DNA of 64,000 nt. Origin: Sulfurimonas sp. (GTDB lineage Bacteria > Campylobacterota > Campylobacteria > Campylobacterales > Sulfurimonadaceae). The stretch lies in contig JAUZRZ010000025.1 of the NCBI GenBank assembly GCA_030949945.1, positions 124,001 through 188,000 of the forward strand, given 5' to 3'. Shown one piece after another: positions 18,508 through 27,495 of this stretch. Within the stretch, counting starts at the first letter, position 1. Every line of letters starts with the position of its first letter. The translations under genes and the position numbers were made by a program. The notes beneath the pieces were generated by a model that saw only the letters and a program-made list of their open reading frames with translations, was not told where the DNA came from and did no database searches.

Positions 18508-19527
18508 CTAAACTACCCAAGCCTCATTTTCAAAAACAGTTTCATCATCAAGCTTTACCGTAGTTATATCTACAAACACATCTACATGGAACTTTCCCTC
18601 TCCGCGTTTAATATCAGGTTTAGCATACATTCCATGTTTACGACCTAGCGAGAGGTGAACACCACACATTCTTTCATAAGTTCCAGTATCACTTACTATT
18701 CGTGTTTTGCTAAACGCACGGTTGAGTCCAAAGCCTAGTTCTCTGACTTGTATACAGCCCTCGCCCTCACGAATGAGATTGAGTACTTCATCAAACGCAG
18801 GTGTTGTGTTCTCAGTTGCTATCACCTTACCTTTTTCTATTATTAAAATTGCTGAAGTATCTGGTTTATTAGTTCTGTATGTAGTGTTACTAAAAACAGA
18901 TATTTTTACACGTCCGTGAAGCGCTTCTAAGTCTTTTGCTTCTGTAAACACTTCACCTATAGGAAACTGTCCACCCACATTTGCCATCAAAGAATAATCT
19001 CCAATGTTGAGTTTAGTACTCTCAAACGCAGAGTCATAGTAAAGAAACTCACCATCACTCTGTATCACTGCACTCTTAGCATTATCTATCTTTTCCTTGA
19101 GTGCATAACCTACACCTCTATAATACTCTTTATCATAAAGTAGCGAATCTATATAAGCAGGGATTTCATCCTCACTCATACGACTTAGGTGAGGATGCTC
19201 TATCACTTTTATCTTATGTTTAAAGAGTTCGACTCTTATTCTAAAAGCATTTAAACGAAAATTTGTTGACTGGATAAGGGCTACAAAATCAGACTCTTTT
19301 AATGCTGTAAGTGTTTCTAAAATAACTTCAGACTCGGTAGCATCAAAGTCAATAAAAGTAGCTTGGGGGAGTGCTTCTTTGTAAGCACTATATAAAATAC
19401 TCGAGAGACTAGAGTTTGTGTCATATACCACAACTGCATTTTGTTTGTCTGTATGCTCAAAAACATCTTCTATAATAGTACTAACATTTTTGTGTGCAAT
19501 TACTGCTAAACTTTCTACTTGTTTCAT
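18508..19527 (-). CDS. M29-like metallopeptidase (thermophilic aminopeptidase-type fold)
   Basis: 339 residues. The segments NVGGQFPIGEVFTEAKDLEA, ELGFGLNRAFSKTRIVSDTG, ERMCGVHLSLGRKHGMY and KFHVDVFVD follow the pattern of M29 aminopeptidase-like proteins, in which Glu, Glu, His and Asp bind two metals. It is shorter than a typical M29 enzyme and the N-terminal half is less clear. It is monocistronic on the minus strand and divergent from tex. Peptidase activity is inferred from the family only. Confidence 0.6.
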   Translation of the reverse strand: MKQVESLAVIAHKNVSTIIEDVFEHTDKQNAVVVYDTNSSLSSILYSAYKEALPQATFIDFDATESEVILETLTALKESDFVALIQSTNFRLNAFRIRVELFKHKIKVIEHPHLSRMSEDEIPAYIDSLLYDKEYYRGVGYALKEKIDNAKSAVIQSDGEFLYYDSAFESTKLNIGDYSLMANVGGQFPIGEVFTEAKDLEALHGRVKISVFSNTTYRTNKPDTSAILIIEKGKVIATENTTPAFDEVLNLIREGEGCIQVRELGFGLNRAFSKTRIVSDTGTYERMCGVHLSLGRKHGMYAKPDIKRGEGKFHVDVFVDITTVKLDDETVFENEAWVV

Positions 19528-19607
19528 GAGTGCAATAATACTATATTATTAACCAAAACACTGATTATAGTATGTATAATACACAAATATCTCAACAAGG
19601 AAATCCA

Positions 19608-21704
19608 ATGTCATCTCAAAATCTAGTCTCTACCCTCCTCAAGAAAACTTCACTTAAAAAAGAACAGATTGAAAATATCTTAAAACTTTTAAATGAGGGT
19701 TCAACTATCCCTTTTATCGCGAGATACCGAAAAGAGATGACAGGTGGTGCAGATGATGAAGTGCTTCGAGAGTTTGAGACTCTCTATCTCAGTGCTAAAA
19801 AACTTTTAGAAAAAAAAGATGAAATCTCACGTTTAATCCAGCAGAGAGCCACCTTAACCGACAGCATAATAAAAAGTATTCAAGAGGCTCAAACTCTTAG
19901 CACTTTAGAAAATATATACAGACCTTACAAAGAAAATAAATCCTCCAGAGCAACAGTTGCTATAGCCAAAGGGCTGAGTTCTTTAGCAAGTACTCTAAAA
20001 AGAGCACAACTCACAAAACAAGAGTTTTTAAATGAAGCAAAAAAGTTTGTAAAGAAGGATGTCACTTCAGTAGATGAGGCTATAAAAGGGGCACAAGATA
20101 TTCTTGCACAAAAGTATAGTGAACATCCTAAAGAGAGAGAAGCTATCAAATCTTCTATGCTTAGATATGGAGTTATACAGACTAAAAAAACAAAGAGTTT
20201 TAAAGAGAATGGTCTTTATAAAAACTTAGCCGAGCAATCCCAAAAAGTAGCCTATATTCCATCCCATAGATACCTTGCAATTATGCGTGGTGTAAAAGAA
20301 AAAGAGCTTTCAGTTAAAATAACTATAGACGTAGAGAGGATTTTAGACAATATCAAACGCTACAAGATTCCTAAAGATGCCTCAAGTTCAAAAGAGTTAC
20401 TTTTTTTAGCTTATAAAGATGGACTTAAACGCCTACTGCTACCCTCCATAGAGAGAGAAGTACAAAATGAGCTCAAAGAAAAAGCTGATATGGCTGCCAT
20501 ATCTGTTTTTGGGAAAAATCTTTCTCAACTTCTGATGACTCCACCTGTAAGTAAAATGGTTCTTCTAGGAGTAGACCCTGCGTTTGTAAGTGGCTGTAAA
20601 CTTGCTGTGATTGATGAAAATGGTAACTATTTAGAATCGGCTCTTATCTATCCCACACAACCTAAGAATGATTATGAAAAATCAAAAAAGATAGTTTTAC
20701 GACTCGCTCAAAAATACAATATTCAAGGTGTAGCTATAGGAAATGGTACCGGCTCTCGTGAGACACAAGAGTTTTTTGCAAGACTTAACAGTGAAGAGAA
20801 TGCCAAACTAAAATATACTGTAGTTTCAGAAGCAGGAGCCTCAGTTTACTCAGCTTCACAGCTCGCACAAGATGAGTACCCAAACCTAGATGTAACCATA
20901 AGAGGTGCTATCTCAATAGCCCAAAGACTCCGTGACCCTATGGCTACACTTGTTAAAATAGACCCAAAATCTTTAGGAATTGGACAGTACCAACATGATG
21001 TAGATCAAAAACTACTCCATAAACGACTTCATGATGTCACATCTGATATTGTAAACAGAGTAGGAGTAGATATAAACTCTGCTTCAGCTTCACTTCTCTC
21101 TCATATCGCAGGCATTGGCGCTACACTTGCTCAGAATATCATAGACTATAGAGATAAAAATGGAAACTTTCAGAGCAAGGCTGAACTCTTAAAAGTAAAA
21201 GGTTTAGGTAAGAAGGCATATGAACAAGCAGCTGGATTTATAAGAATAAAAGAGACAAAAAATATCTTTGATAACACTGGAATTCATCCTGAGAGTTATG
21301 AGGTGGCGAGTCGTTTAGTAAAACTTGACATAGATTCTCTTAGTATAAAAGAGACAGCCCAAGCCCTCAAAACGGGAGAAGAGACACTCAAAGACATTAT
21401 AAAAGAGTTAAAAAAACCTGGTTTTGACCCAAGAGAAGAGTTACCTCTCATCCCTTTTAAAGAGGGACTCACTGATATTAAAATGCTTAAAGAGGGTAGC
21501 TTTGTCTCAGGAGTTGTGAGAAATATTACTGATTTTGGTGCGTTTGTTGATATTGGGCTGAAAAATGATGGGATGATTCATATATCAAAAATGAGTACTT
21601 CAAGAGTGAGTCATCCCCTTGAAGTTCTCGCACTCAACCAATACCTTCCCGTAATAGAAGTTATTTCGATAGATAAAGAAAAAGTGGCACTTAGTCTAAA
21701 CTAA
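19608..21704 (+). CDS. tex: Tex family RNA-binding transcription accessory protein
   Basis: About 698 residues. The N-terminal helical domain starts with STIPFIARYRKEMTGG, the YqgF-like RNase H fold has VLLGVDPAFVSGCKLAVID, the helix-hairpin-helix region is IAGIGATLAQNIIDYRDKNG, and a C-terminal S1 domain has GSFVSGVVRNITDFGAFVDI. The ATG at 19608 is preferred over 19572 because AAGGA lies 6 nt upstream and family homology starts there. Tex is thought to bind nucleic acids at transcription complexes. The C terminus runs 4 nt into the convergent UPF0306 gene. Confidence 0.93.
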   Translation: MSSQNLVSTLLKKTSLKKEQIENILKLLNEGSTIPFIARYRKEMTGGADDEVLREFETLYLSAKKLLEKKDEISRLIQQRATLTDSIIKSIQEAQTLSTLENIYRPYKENKSSRATVAIAKGLSSLASTLKRAQLTKQEFLNEAKKFVKKDVTSVDEAIKGAQDILAQKYSEHPKEREAIKSSMLRYGVIQTKKTKSFKENGLYKNLAEQSQKVAYIPSHRYLAIMRGVKEKELSVKITIDVERILDNIKRYKIPKDASSSKELLFLAYKDGLKRLLLPSIEREVQNELKEKADMAAISVFGKNLSQLLMTPPVSKMVLLGVDPAFVSGCKLAVIDENGNYLESALIYPTQPKNDYEKSKKIVLRLAQKYNIQGVAIGNGTGSRETQEFFARLNSEENAKLKYTVVSEAGASVYSASQLAQDEYPNLDVTIRGAISIAQRLRDPMATLVKIDPKSLGIGQYQHDVDQKLLHKRLHDVTSDIVNRVGVDINSASASLLSHIAGIGATLAQNIIDYRDKNGNFQSKAELLKVKGLGKKAYEQAAGFIRIKETKNIFDNTGIHPESYEVASRLVKLDIDSLSIKETAQALKTGEETLKDIIKELKKPGFDPREELPLIPFKEGLTDIKMLKEGSFVSGVVRNITDFGAFVDIGLKNDGMIHISKMSTSRVSHPLEVLALNQYLPVIEVISIDKEKVALSLN

Positions 21705-22114
21705 AAATCTACGATTATCTTTTTACCAAAGCCCAAAGAGTTATCTGTAAGTTTATAAAAATGTACTTTTATTTGCCAGAGTGTCGGTTGAAGAGTTGCC
21801 GCATAGGGGAATGTATCAAAATAGCTTAGTTGGAGTCTCTTATCTTCTAGGGGAACAAATACTCCCCTAAACTGTAAACCTTTTATCTCTGCTACATTTT
21901 TTGTCTCAAGTAAAATATTTCCTGCTATCTCTTTTTTTTGAAGTATATTCTTTATATGCTGTGTTTCATGGCTACTAGCAACTATAAAACTTTTACTTTT
22001 AACATCATATGTATAAAAAAGAGAGCAGACACTCACATCATCTTCACTCCAAGTAGCTAAACTCATCACATGATGATGCACAATAAACTCTTCTATTCTC
22101 TCTAAATCATTCAA
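21701..22114 (-). CDS. UPF0306 (YhbP-like) flavin-split-barrel protein
   Basis: 137 residues. The N-terminal VHHHVMSLATWSEDDVSVCS, the middle LQFRGVFVPLED and the C-terminal KLTDNSLGFGKKIIVDF match the YhbP/UPF0306 pattern, a member of the PNPOx-like split-barrel fold. FMN binding is possible; the function is unknown. It follows a small ORF with a gap of two bases, suggesting an operon. Confidence 0.75.
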   Translation of the reverse strand: MNDLERIEEFIVHHHVMSLATWSEDDVSVCSLFYTYDVKSKSFIVASSHETQHIKNILQKKEIAGNILLETKNVAEIKGLQFRGVFVPLEDKRLQLSYFDTFPYAATLQPTLWQIKVHFYKLTDNSLGFGKKIIVDF

Positions 22115-22116
22115 AA

Positions 22117-22338
22117 TTAAAATCTATTTAAAAACTGTTCCAATTTTTCTGCAGTGTCAATTGAGCGTTTCTCTAACATCATCTGAGCTATATCATCATT
22201 TTTAAGTGTAGTAAAAAGTTCATTTGGACTATGCATATTATAGTAACTTTTAATAAACTCTATTAGTATCTCAAAGTTGTCATTTCTCACACTCATTTTT
22301 TTGTGTTCTTTGTACTCATCCCAATCAATTTTAGTCAA
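22117..22338 (-). CDS. Small hypothetical protein
   Basis: 73 residues, charged and predicted helical (FEILIEFIKSYYNMHSP; EKLEQFLNRF), with no signal peptide, Cys or recognisable motif. It sits between ovoB (19 bp upstream) and the UPF0306 gene (2 bp downstream) in the same direction, so it is probably the third gene of the ovothiol transcription unit. No function can be assigned. Confidence 0.55.
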   Translation of the reverse strand: MTKIDWDEYKEHKKMSVRNDNFEILIEFIKSYYNMHSPNELFTTLKNDDIAQMMLEKRSIDTAEKLEQFLNRF

Positions 22339-22357
22339 ATTATTTCCTTAGTATTTA

Positions 22358-23554
22358 TTAGTGTAATTTTAGCGAAAGTGCTTTGTCTAACTTCTTAATA
22401 ATCTCTAACATTTTTTGAGTCGATACTGCAAAGTTTAAACGCATAAAGCCCGAACCCTCTTTACCAAAACTAATTCCTGCGTTTAGTCCTAGTTTTGCTT
22501 CTTGTATAAAAAACTCTCGAAGCTTTTTATCTCTAAGATTCATTCCACGACAATCTAACCATGCAAGGTAAGTTCCCTCAATTGGTGTGATTTTAATGAG
22601 CTTGGGATATTTTTCACATACAGCTCGGAGCATTTCATAATTTTTATGAAGATGAAGTTTAAGGTCTTCTAGCCACTTGGCTCCATCTTTGTAAGCTGCT
22701 TCATATGCTACATGAGAGAGAACTGATCCTTGTGCAAAATGGACTCTATCATAAGCTTTTTTAAATCTTTGTCTTAACTCTTCATCTTGGATAATTACGC
22801 TACTCATAGCAAAACCAGCCATATTAAAAGTTTTTCCTACACCAACAGCGCTAAGAGTCAATCTCTTTGCTTCCTCGCTCAGACTCGCAAAAACTGTATG
22901 TTTATGCGGTGCATACACTAAGTCAGAATGAATTTCATCTGCAAAGACGACTATATTATGTTCTACACAAAGAGCTAAAATAGCTTCAAGTTCTTCTTTT
23001 TTCCATACTCGTCCAACGGGGTTGTGTGGAGAACACAGAAGTAAAAGTTTAGTAGTTGGTGTAATTTTTGATTTTAAATCTTCTATATCAAAGGTATAAA
23101 GACCCTTCTCATCTACTTTGAGAGGATTTTTTACAAGTTTACGCTTAAGCCCTAAAACAGAATGAAAAAAAGGAGAGTAAACAGGAGTCTGAACAATTAC
23201 ACCCTCACCCTCTTGGCTAAAAGCCTCAATAGCTACATGCATAGATGCAACGACAGAATGAGAATAAAACATATCTTCGAGTTCGCACTCAAAGCCATGT
23301 GTTTTACTCATCCAAGCCCTTTGTGCATTAAAAGCACTAGCAGGAACTTCTTCATATCCTACTATAGGATGTTGCACTCTTTTTTGCACTGCGTTTAGTA
23401 CAAAATCTGGTGTGTCTATATCCATATCAGCAACCCAAACAGGTTGCACATCTTCTGTACCAAATAGTTCTTCTCTTAGAGTATATTTCTCTGCGTTTGT
23501 ATCTTTTCTACAAGCACTTTGAGAGAAATCGTATAACACTATTTTTTCTTCCAA
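22358..23554 (-). CDS. ovoB: PLP-dependent C-S lyase, probable OvoB
   Basis: 398 residues, fold-type I aminotransferase of the PatB/MalY group: VQPVWVADMDIDTPDFVL, the substrate loop HSVVASMHVAIEAF, CSPHNPVGRVW, FADEIHSDLVYA and the PLP Lys in GVGKTFNMAGFAMSS. On sequence alone it is a cystathionine beta-lyase-like enzyme. Its 16-nt overlap with ovoA makes OvoB the better reading: the lyase that cleaves the 5-histidylcysteine sulfoxide made by OvoA to give 5-thiohistidine. It contains three of the window's AAACGCAG octamers (22477, 23389, 23491). Confidence 0.8.
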   Translation of the reverse strand: MEEKIVLYDFSQSACRKDTNAEKYTLREELFGTEDVQPVWVADMDIDTPDFVLNAVQKRVQHPIVGYEEVPASAFNAQRAWMSKTHGFECELEDMFYSHSVVASMHVAIEAFSQEGEGVIVQTPVYSPFFHSVLGLKRKLVKNPLKVDEKGLYTFDIEDLKSKITPTTKLLLLCSPHNPVGRVWKKEELEAILALCVEHNIVVFADEIHSDLVYAPHKHTVFASLSEEAKRLTLSAVGVGKTFNMAGFAMSSVIIQDEELRQRFKKAYDRVHFAQGSVLSHVAYEAAYKDGAKWLEDLKLHLHKNYEMLRAVCEKYPKLIKITPIEGTYLAWLDCRGMNLRDKKLREFFIQEAKLGLNAGISFGKEGSGFMRLNFAVSTQKMLEIIKKLDKALSLKLH

Positions 23555-25638
23555 ACACTTAACTCAGAAATAGTATGCTGGTACTTTCTAGCTGTCTCTT
23601 TGATGACAAATTCTAGGTCCTGAGTGTGAATAAGTTCAAATTTTTCGCTTAAAACTTTTTGGAGTGTATCAATCGTTTTGACATCTTTTCCATTTTCATC
23701 TCTAAAACCACCAAGCCAAGACTCTTTAGCCGTAGAGCTTTCTTGCCATGTGTATGGGGATGTTATGACTAAGATACCATCCTTATTTAGTCTCTCATCA
23801 ATTGTTTGTAAAAATATCATTGGATCATAAAGTCTGTCGATTAGGTTTGTTGCCATAATTAAGTCATAACCTGTAAAGTTAGCTTTTAAATTACAAGCAT
23901 CGCCTTGCCAAAAAGAGACTTTTTCTTTTAAATTTTCATAGCCCAACTCTTCAATAGTTACCTTTTTTTGAGTAGCTATTTCACCCTCTTCTTTTGTGCT
24001 AAATGCAAGGTATCCATCATCTTTGAGTTTCGCTCCAGCCTGCACAAAACGTACAGAGAAGTCTATACCCTCAACGTAGTCAAACTCTCGAGCAAGTTCA
24101 TAAGTCGCTCGACCAGTTGCACAACCTAAATCAAGTGCTTTTTTATTATTAACTGCAAATGAACTTGCTATTCTTGGCGTACTTATTGCAAAGTTCTCTA
24201 CACCAAAATGTGCTGCTCCATATTGAAACTCACAGTATTGTGAAACTAACTCATCACTCTCATATATGTCTGACAATTCTTCTTCCTTTTTTTGACTTAT
24301 TACATAACGAAAACCTGCATTTTGATAAAAGTGTTTTCTAAATGCATAACGTGAATGTTTTGTGATTAAATTACCACTGCTTGCCCATGATGAACCGAGG
24401 ATTAAAGCATGTTTTTCATCAAATGTTGGCACTGAAAAATCATCATATGCCTCATGAACTTTAAAACCATCAAAGGGACGTATCGGAGTACGACTCCACT
24501 GCCATACATTTCCAACTACATCATAAATACCATTAAAATTAAACTCATTAACAGGGCAGGATGAAGCAAAATGATAAAAATCAAGATTCGCTCTACTCTC
24601 ATGAAATGTAGGTATATCTTCTATCCCTGACTGCTCATACATAGCTCTATACTCAGCTTCACTAGGTAACTGATATATGACACCATCTTTTTGACTTTTA
24701 TATCTACAAAATGCTTCTGCTTCGAGTGCATTTACATCTACAGGCCAGTCCTCAGGCATATCGATAATAGCATTTAAAGCTCTATACTTATAAACATCAT
24801 CCTCTTTTACCCAAAAGGCGGGATGAGAAGAGCCAGTATCTTTTAAAAAAGTTCTCCCCTCCTCATCCCAAAACTCTTCATTTTCGTATCCACCATCTTT
24901 GACAAACGCGAGATACTCACCATTACTGACAAGATACTTCGCTACTTCAAAACTCTCAACACTCTGTGTAAACTCTCCATATTCATTATCCCAACTATAT
25001 ACGGGATGTGAATCATCCACTCCAAGTTGTATCTTCTGAGCCTCGATGCGAACCATAACATTTTTTGGTGCATCAGCACTATGCTGGCATATATTAAATG
25101 CTTCTACATCTTTTACTAAGTCGATTGGCATCTGTCTATGTAAGACTAAAGAGGTCTCTAAATGAATTCGCTCATGCTCGATTCCCATAAGAATAATCCA
25201 CATAGGAGACTCTTTAGTGATAGGCAAAGTTAAGGGCAATTCCATAATAAGTTCATTTATAAGTTTGCGAACTTTTTTTCTGTACTCTCGTACTGCATCA
25301 ACTTTAGGCCAGTTGTATTTGGCACTATCCATATCATCCCAAGACATCTCATCCACACCAATAGCAAATATTGATTCATAATCTGGATTAACCCGTTCAT
25401 TAATAATTTTCATACTCAAAAGTTTATTTATAAAAAATGTAGCAGTATGTCCAAAATAAAATATCATCGGATGGCGCGATTTCTCAGACTGTTCATAAAA
25501 AACAGTATCATCTTTTAAGACTTCAAATACCTTTTCAAATAAATCACTCGTATTATTAAAATACTCTTTGATTTCCAAACGCTTTGCATCAACACTTTCA
25601 CCCTCTAGTAAAACTGTATATTTACTTAGTTTACTCAA
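23539..25638 (-). CDS. ovoA: 5-histidylcysteine sulfoxide synthase / methyltransferase OvoA
   Basis: 699 residues with the OvoA architecture. The N-terminal DinB-like domain has His64 (MIFYFGHTATFF) and HERIHLET with His155, His159 and Glu161 as the iron facial triad. An FGE-sulfatase-like domain follows (IYQLPSEAEYRAMYE; YDVVGNVWQWSRTPI; NAGFRYVIS). The C-terminal SAM methyltransferase has KALDLGCATGRATYELA. OvoA joins cysteine to histidine C5 with oxygen to form the sulfoxide and later N-methylates the thiohistidine, giving ovothiol A, a strong antioxidant thiol. It is coupled to the lyase gene and divergent from pgeF, with only 32 bp between the starts. Confidence 0.93.
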   Translation of the reverse strand: MSKLSKYTVLLEGESVDAKRLEIKEYFNNTSDLFEKVFEVLKDDTVFYEQSEKSRHPMIFYFGHTATFFINKLLSMKIINERVNPDYESIFAIGVDEMSWDDMDSAKYNWPKVDAVREYRKKVRKLINELIMELPLTLPITKESPMWIILMGIEHERIHLETSLVLHRQMPIDLVKDVEAFNICQHSADAPKNVMVRIEAQKIQLGVDDSHPVYSWDNEYGEFTQSVESFEVAKYLVSNGEYLAFVKDGGYENEEFWDEEGRTFLKDTGSSHPAFWVKEDDVYKYRALNAIIDMPEDWPVDVNALEAEAFCRYKSQKDGVIYQLPSEAEYRAMYEQSGIEDIPTFHESRANLDFYHFASSCPVNEFNFNGIYDVVGNVWQWSRTPIRPFDGFKVHEAYDDFSVPTFDEKHALILGSSWASSGNLITKHSRYAFRKHFYQNAGFRYVISQKKEEELSDIYESDELVSQYCEFQYGAAHFGVENFAISTPRIASSFAVNNKKALDLGCATGRATYELAREFDYVEGIDFSVRFVQAGAKLKDDGYLAFSTKEEGEIATQKKVTIEELGYENLKEKVSFWQGDACNLKANFTGYDLIMATNLIDRLYDPMIFLQTIDERLNKDGILVITSPYTWQESSTAKESWLGGFRDENGKDVKTIDTLQKVLSEKFELIHTQDLEFVIKETARKYQHTISELSVWKKK

Positions 25639-25670
25639 ATATTAACCTTTTAGTTTGATATAATTATTAT

Positions 25671-26396
25671 ATGAAAATTATTCAAAGTAAATTATTAAAA
25701 CAATTTGGGAACTTAACACAGGGTTTTACATCTAAGGAACATGGAAACCTAGCTTTTCATGTAAATGACTCTAAAATACATGTTATAAACAATCATAAAC
25801 AACTATCTATACTCTTATCTTATGACTTTGAAAAACTTGTACATATGAAACAGGTTCATAAATCAGAAATAAAAGTCATTAAAGAGGGTGATGCTTTTTC
25901 TAATCCTCCAACATGTGATGGCTTAATTACAAATAAAAAATATACTCCTTTAATGGTAATGGTTGCGGACTGCTCACCTTTACTTTTTTATGACTCCAAA
26001 ACAAAAACAATAGCAGTTGTGCATGCGGGTCGTGCTGGTGCATTTTCTAACATTGTGCAAAAAACACTTCATAGCTTTAGAGATGATTTTTGCTCAGATA
26101 TGAAAGATATTTATGTAAGTATTGGTCCTAGTATCGGGGAGTGTTGCTATGAAGTTGGAGAGGAGATTTATCATGAAGCTAAAAGTCTCCACCTTGATTA
26201 TGCACTAAATTTAAAAGCAAATACTTACTATCTAAGTATTTCAAAAATTCTTCATAAACAACTACTAGATAATGGTTTAGAGGATAAAAATATAGAGTTT
26301 TCAAAAGAGTGCACAGTTTGTAAAACACAGAAATACTTCTCTTACAGAGAACAAGGAGAGACCGGGAGGTTTTGTGGGCTTATAATGCTAAATTAA
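25671..26396 (+). CDS. pgeF: Peptidoglycan editing factor PgeF (YfiH family)
   Basis: 241 residues. Family landmarks are LVHMKQVHKSEIKVI, CDGLITNKKYTPLMVMVADC, VVHAGRAGAFSNIVQKT with the metal-binding His, and IGPSIGECCYEVG with the Cys. Proteins of this family were once called laccase-domain or polyphenol oxidases and are now linked to nucleoside phosphorolysis and quality control of peptidoglycan precursors. It is divergent from ovoA, and repeat element B follows its stop. Confidence 0.9.
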   Translation: MKIIQSKLLKQFGNLTQGFTSKEHGNLAFHVNDSKIHVINNHKQLSILLSYDFEKLVHMKQVHKSEIKVIKEGDAFSNPPTCDGLITNKKYTPLMVMVADCSPLLFYDSKTKTIAVVHAGRAGAFSNIVQKTLHSFRDDFCSDMKDIYVSIGPSIGECCYEVGEEIYHEAKSLHLDYALNLKANTYYLSISKILHKQLLDNGLEDKNIEFSKECTVCKTQKYFSYREQGETGRFCGLIMLN

Positions 26397-26404
26397 TTAC
26401 AAAT

Positions 26405-26562
26405 GTTACGGACTTTTCTTAAAAAAGTCTCTTTTTTATAGCTTTAGGGGGTTGTAGGGACAAACATTGTCCCTGCGACTATAAGGGGCTTCTGGCACTA
26501 AATGCCGACACTACCGTCACTAAAGTGTAAGTGTGGTGTTGCTCCTTATAGTCCATAACATC
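26405..26562. repeat. Intergenic hairpin element, copy B (longest)
   Basis: Second copy of the modular element. A GACTTTT/AAAAGTC hairpin is followed by TTTATAGCTTTAGG, then GGGACA/TGTCCC, then a long-range stem GACTATAAGG (26477-26486) with CCTTATAGTC (26544-26553). The 57-nt loop holds two further small hairpins (GGCACTAAATGCC and a CACTAAAGTG region). It fills the gap between pgeF and the convergent rrf2 gene, where a terminator would be expected. Confidence 0.8.
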
Positions 26563-26572
26563 AGTTAAACAA

Positions 26573-26977
26573 TTAGATTTCATAAAAGAAAGTCTGATAG
26601 GACTTATCTAAATCTGAGAGTTTGATGCTAAATACCTTACGTGTCCTCTCTTGCATATCTGCCCAAAAGGAGTCTAGGACTACACTCGCTCCTACATTTT
26701 CACATGGGACAAATAGTTTGCCTTCAAGTGCTTCAACTATATCTAAGACAATAATCTCTTGTGCATCCCGTGCTAGTTTATAGCCACCATTTACACCTCG
26801 TATGCTTACAACTAAAGAGTTCTTTTTTAAAGTTGAAAGAATTTGTTCAAGATAACCATGCGAAATTTGTGTCATTGCTGCTATCTCTTTTATCTGCATA
26901 AGTTTTGAATTAGGAGAGTTATAAAGTGCATGCATTGCGGCAACACCATAGATACCTTTAGTTGAAATACTTACCAT
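26573..26977 (-). CDS. Rrf2-family transcriptional regulator
   Basis: 134 residues. The winged-helix N terminus reads ISTKGIYGVAAMHALY, then QIKEIAAMTQISHGYLEQIL and the wing SIRGVNGGYKLARDAQEI. Only one Cys (VPCENVG) is present where the Fe-S-binding members IscR and NsrR have three, so an Fe-S cofactor is unlikely; CymR-like or other non-cluster members fit better. One bp separates it from the DUF4395 gene upstream, so the two form an operon, possibly autoregulated. The signal and targets are unknown. Confidence 0.88.
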   Translation of the reverse strand: MVSISTKGIYGVAAMHALYNSPNSKLMQIKEIAAMTQISHGYLEQILSTLKKNSLVVSIRGVNGGYKLARDAQEIIVLDIVEALEGKLFVPCENVGASVVLDSFWADMQERTRKVFSIKLSDLDKSYQTFFYEI

Positions 26978-26978
26978 C

Positions 26979-27413
26979 TTAGTTAACTACTCTTCTATAG
27001 ATATGATAGATTTCACAACCTAAACAGTAATTAAAAACAACTTCTAAAAAAATACACAAAAGAAGCACAATAGAGAGTCCATACATGATAGATGTAAGTT
27101 GTAAAAGTGCTGTGATTGCTATAAGTATTGTAAAAAGGAGTCCAAAAAAGTTAGCAAGTCTTTTGGGAGCTGCATCAACTTTAACTGATTCAAATTTGAG
27201 AATATTTTTTGTTGCAGATGCGAGCATAAAAAGAAGGCTATACTCTTTTTTTAGAAAAAGTTTTGTAGAAAAATCTAGCACTAAAAAGTATACAATTGGA
27301 ACTTGTAGTGTTATCAAGTAAACGACAACAACTGCTCCTGTATAAAATGCATTAATTCTTGCGATATTTGAATCAACAGATATTAGGGAGATTGGACATG
27401 ATTTGTTATTCAC
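26979..27413 (-). CDS. DUF4395 membrane protein
   Basis: 144 residues with about four transmembrane segments. The N terminus SCPISLISVDSNIARINAFY and the C terminus FNYCLGCEIYHIYRR with its CxxC-like Cys pair are the hallmarks of DUF4395. Proteins of this family often sit near thiol-redox or sulfur genes. The gene is directly upstream of the Rrf2 regulator. The function is not known; a role in sulfur or redox handling is a guess from the Cys pattern. Confidence 0.75.
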   Translation of the reverse strand: MNNKSCPISLISVDSNIARINAFYTGAVVVVYLITLQVPIVYFLVLDFSTKLFLKKEYSLLFMLASATKNILKFESVKVDAAPKRLANFFGLLFTILIAITALLQLTSIMYGLSIVLLLCIFLEVVFNYCLGCEIYHIYRRVVN

Positions 27414-27495
27414 AACTTACCTTTATTATTAAATTTTCCTAATAATAGTAAGTTCGTATTTTAAAGTCAAGTAAACATAGTTTATCACTATGGTA

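Noticed and set aside
22358..23554. The PLP lyase as a plain cystathionine beta-lyase
   Set aside because: Sequence alone allows it, but the 16-nt overlap with ovoA makes the ovothiol lyase role more likely.
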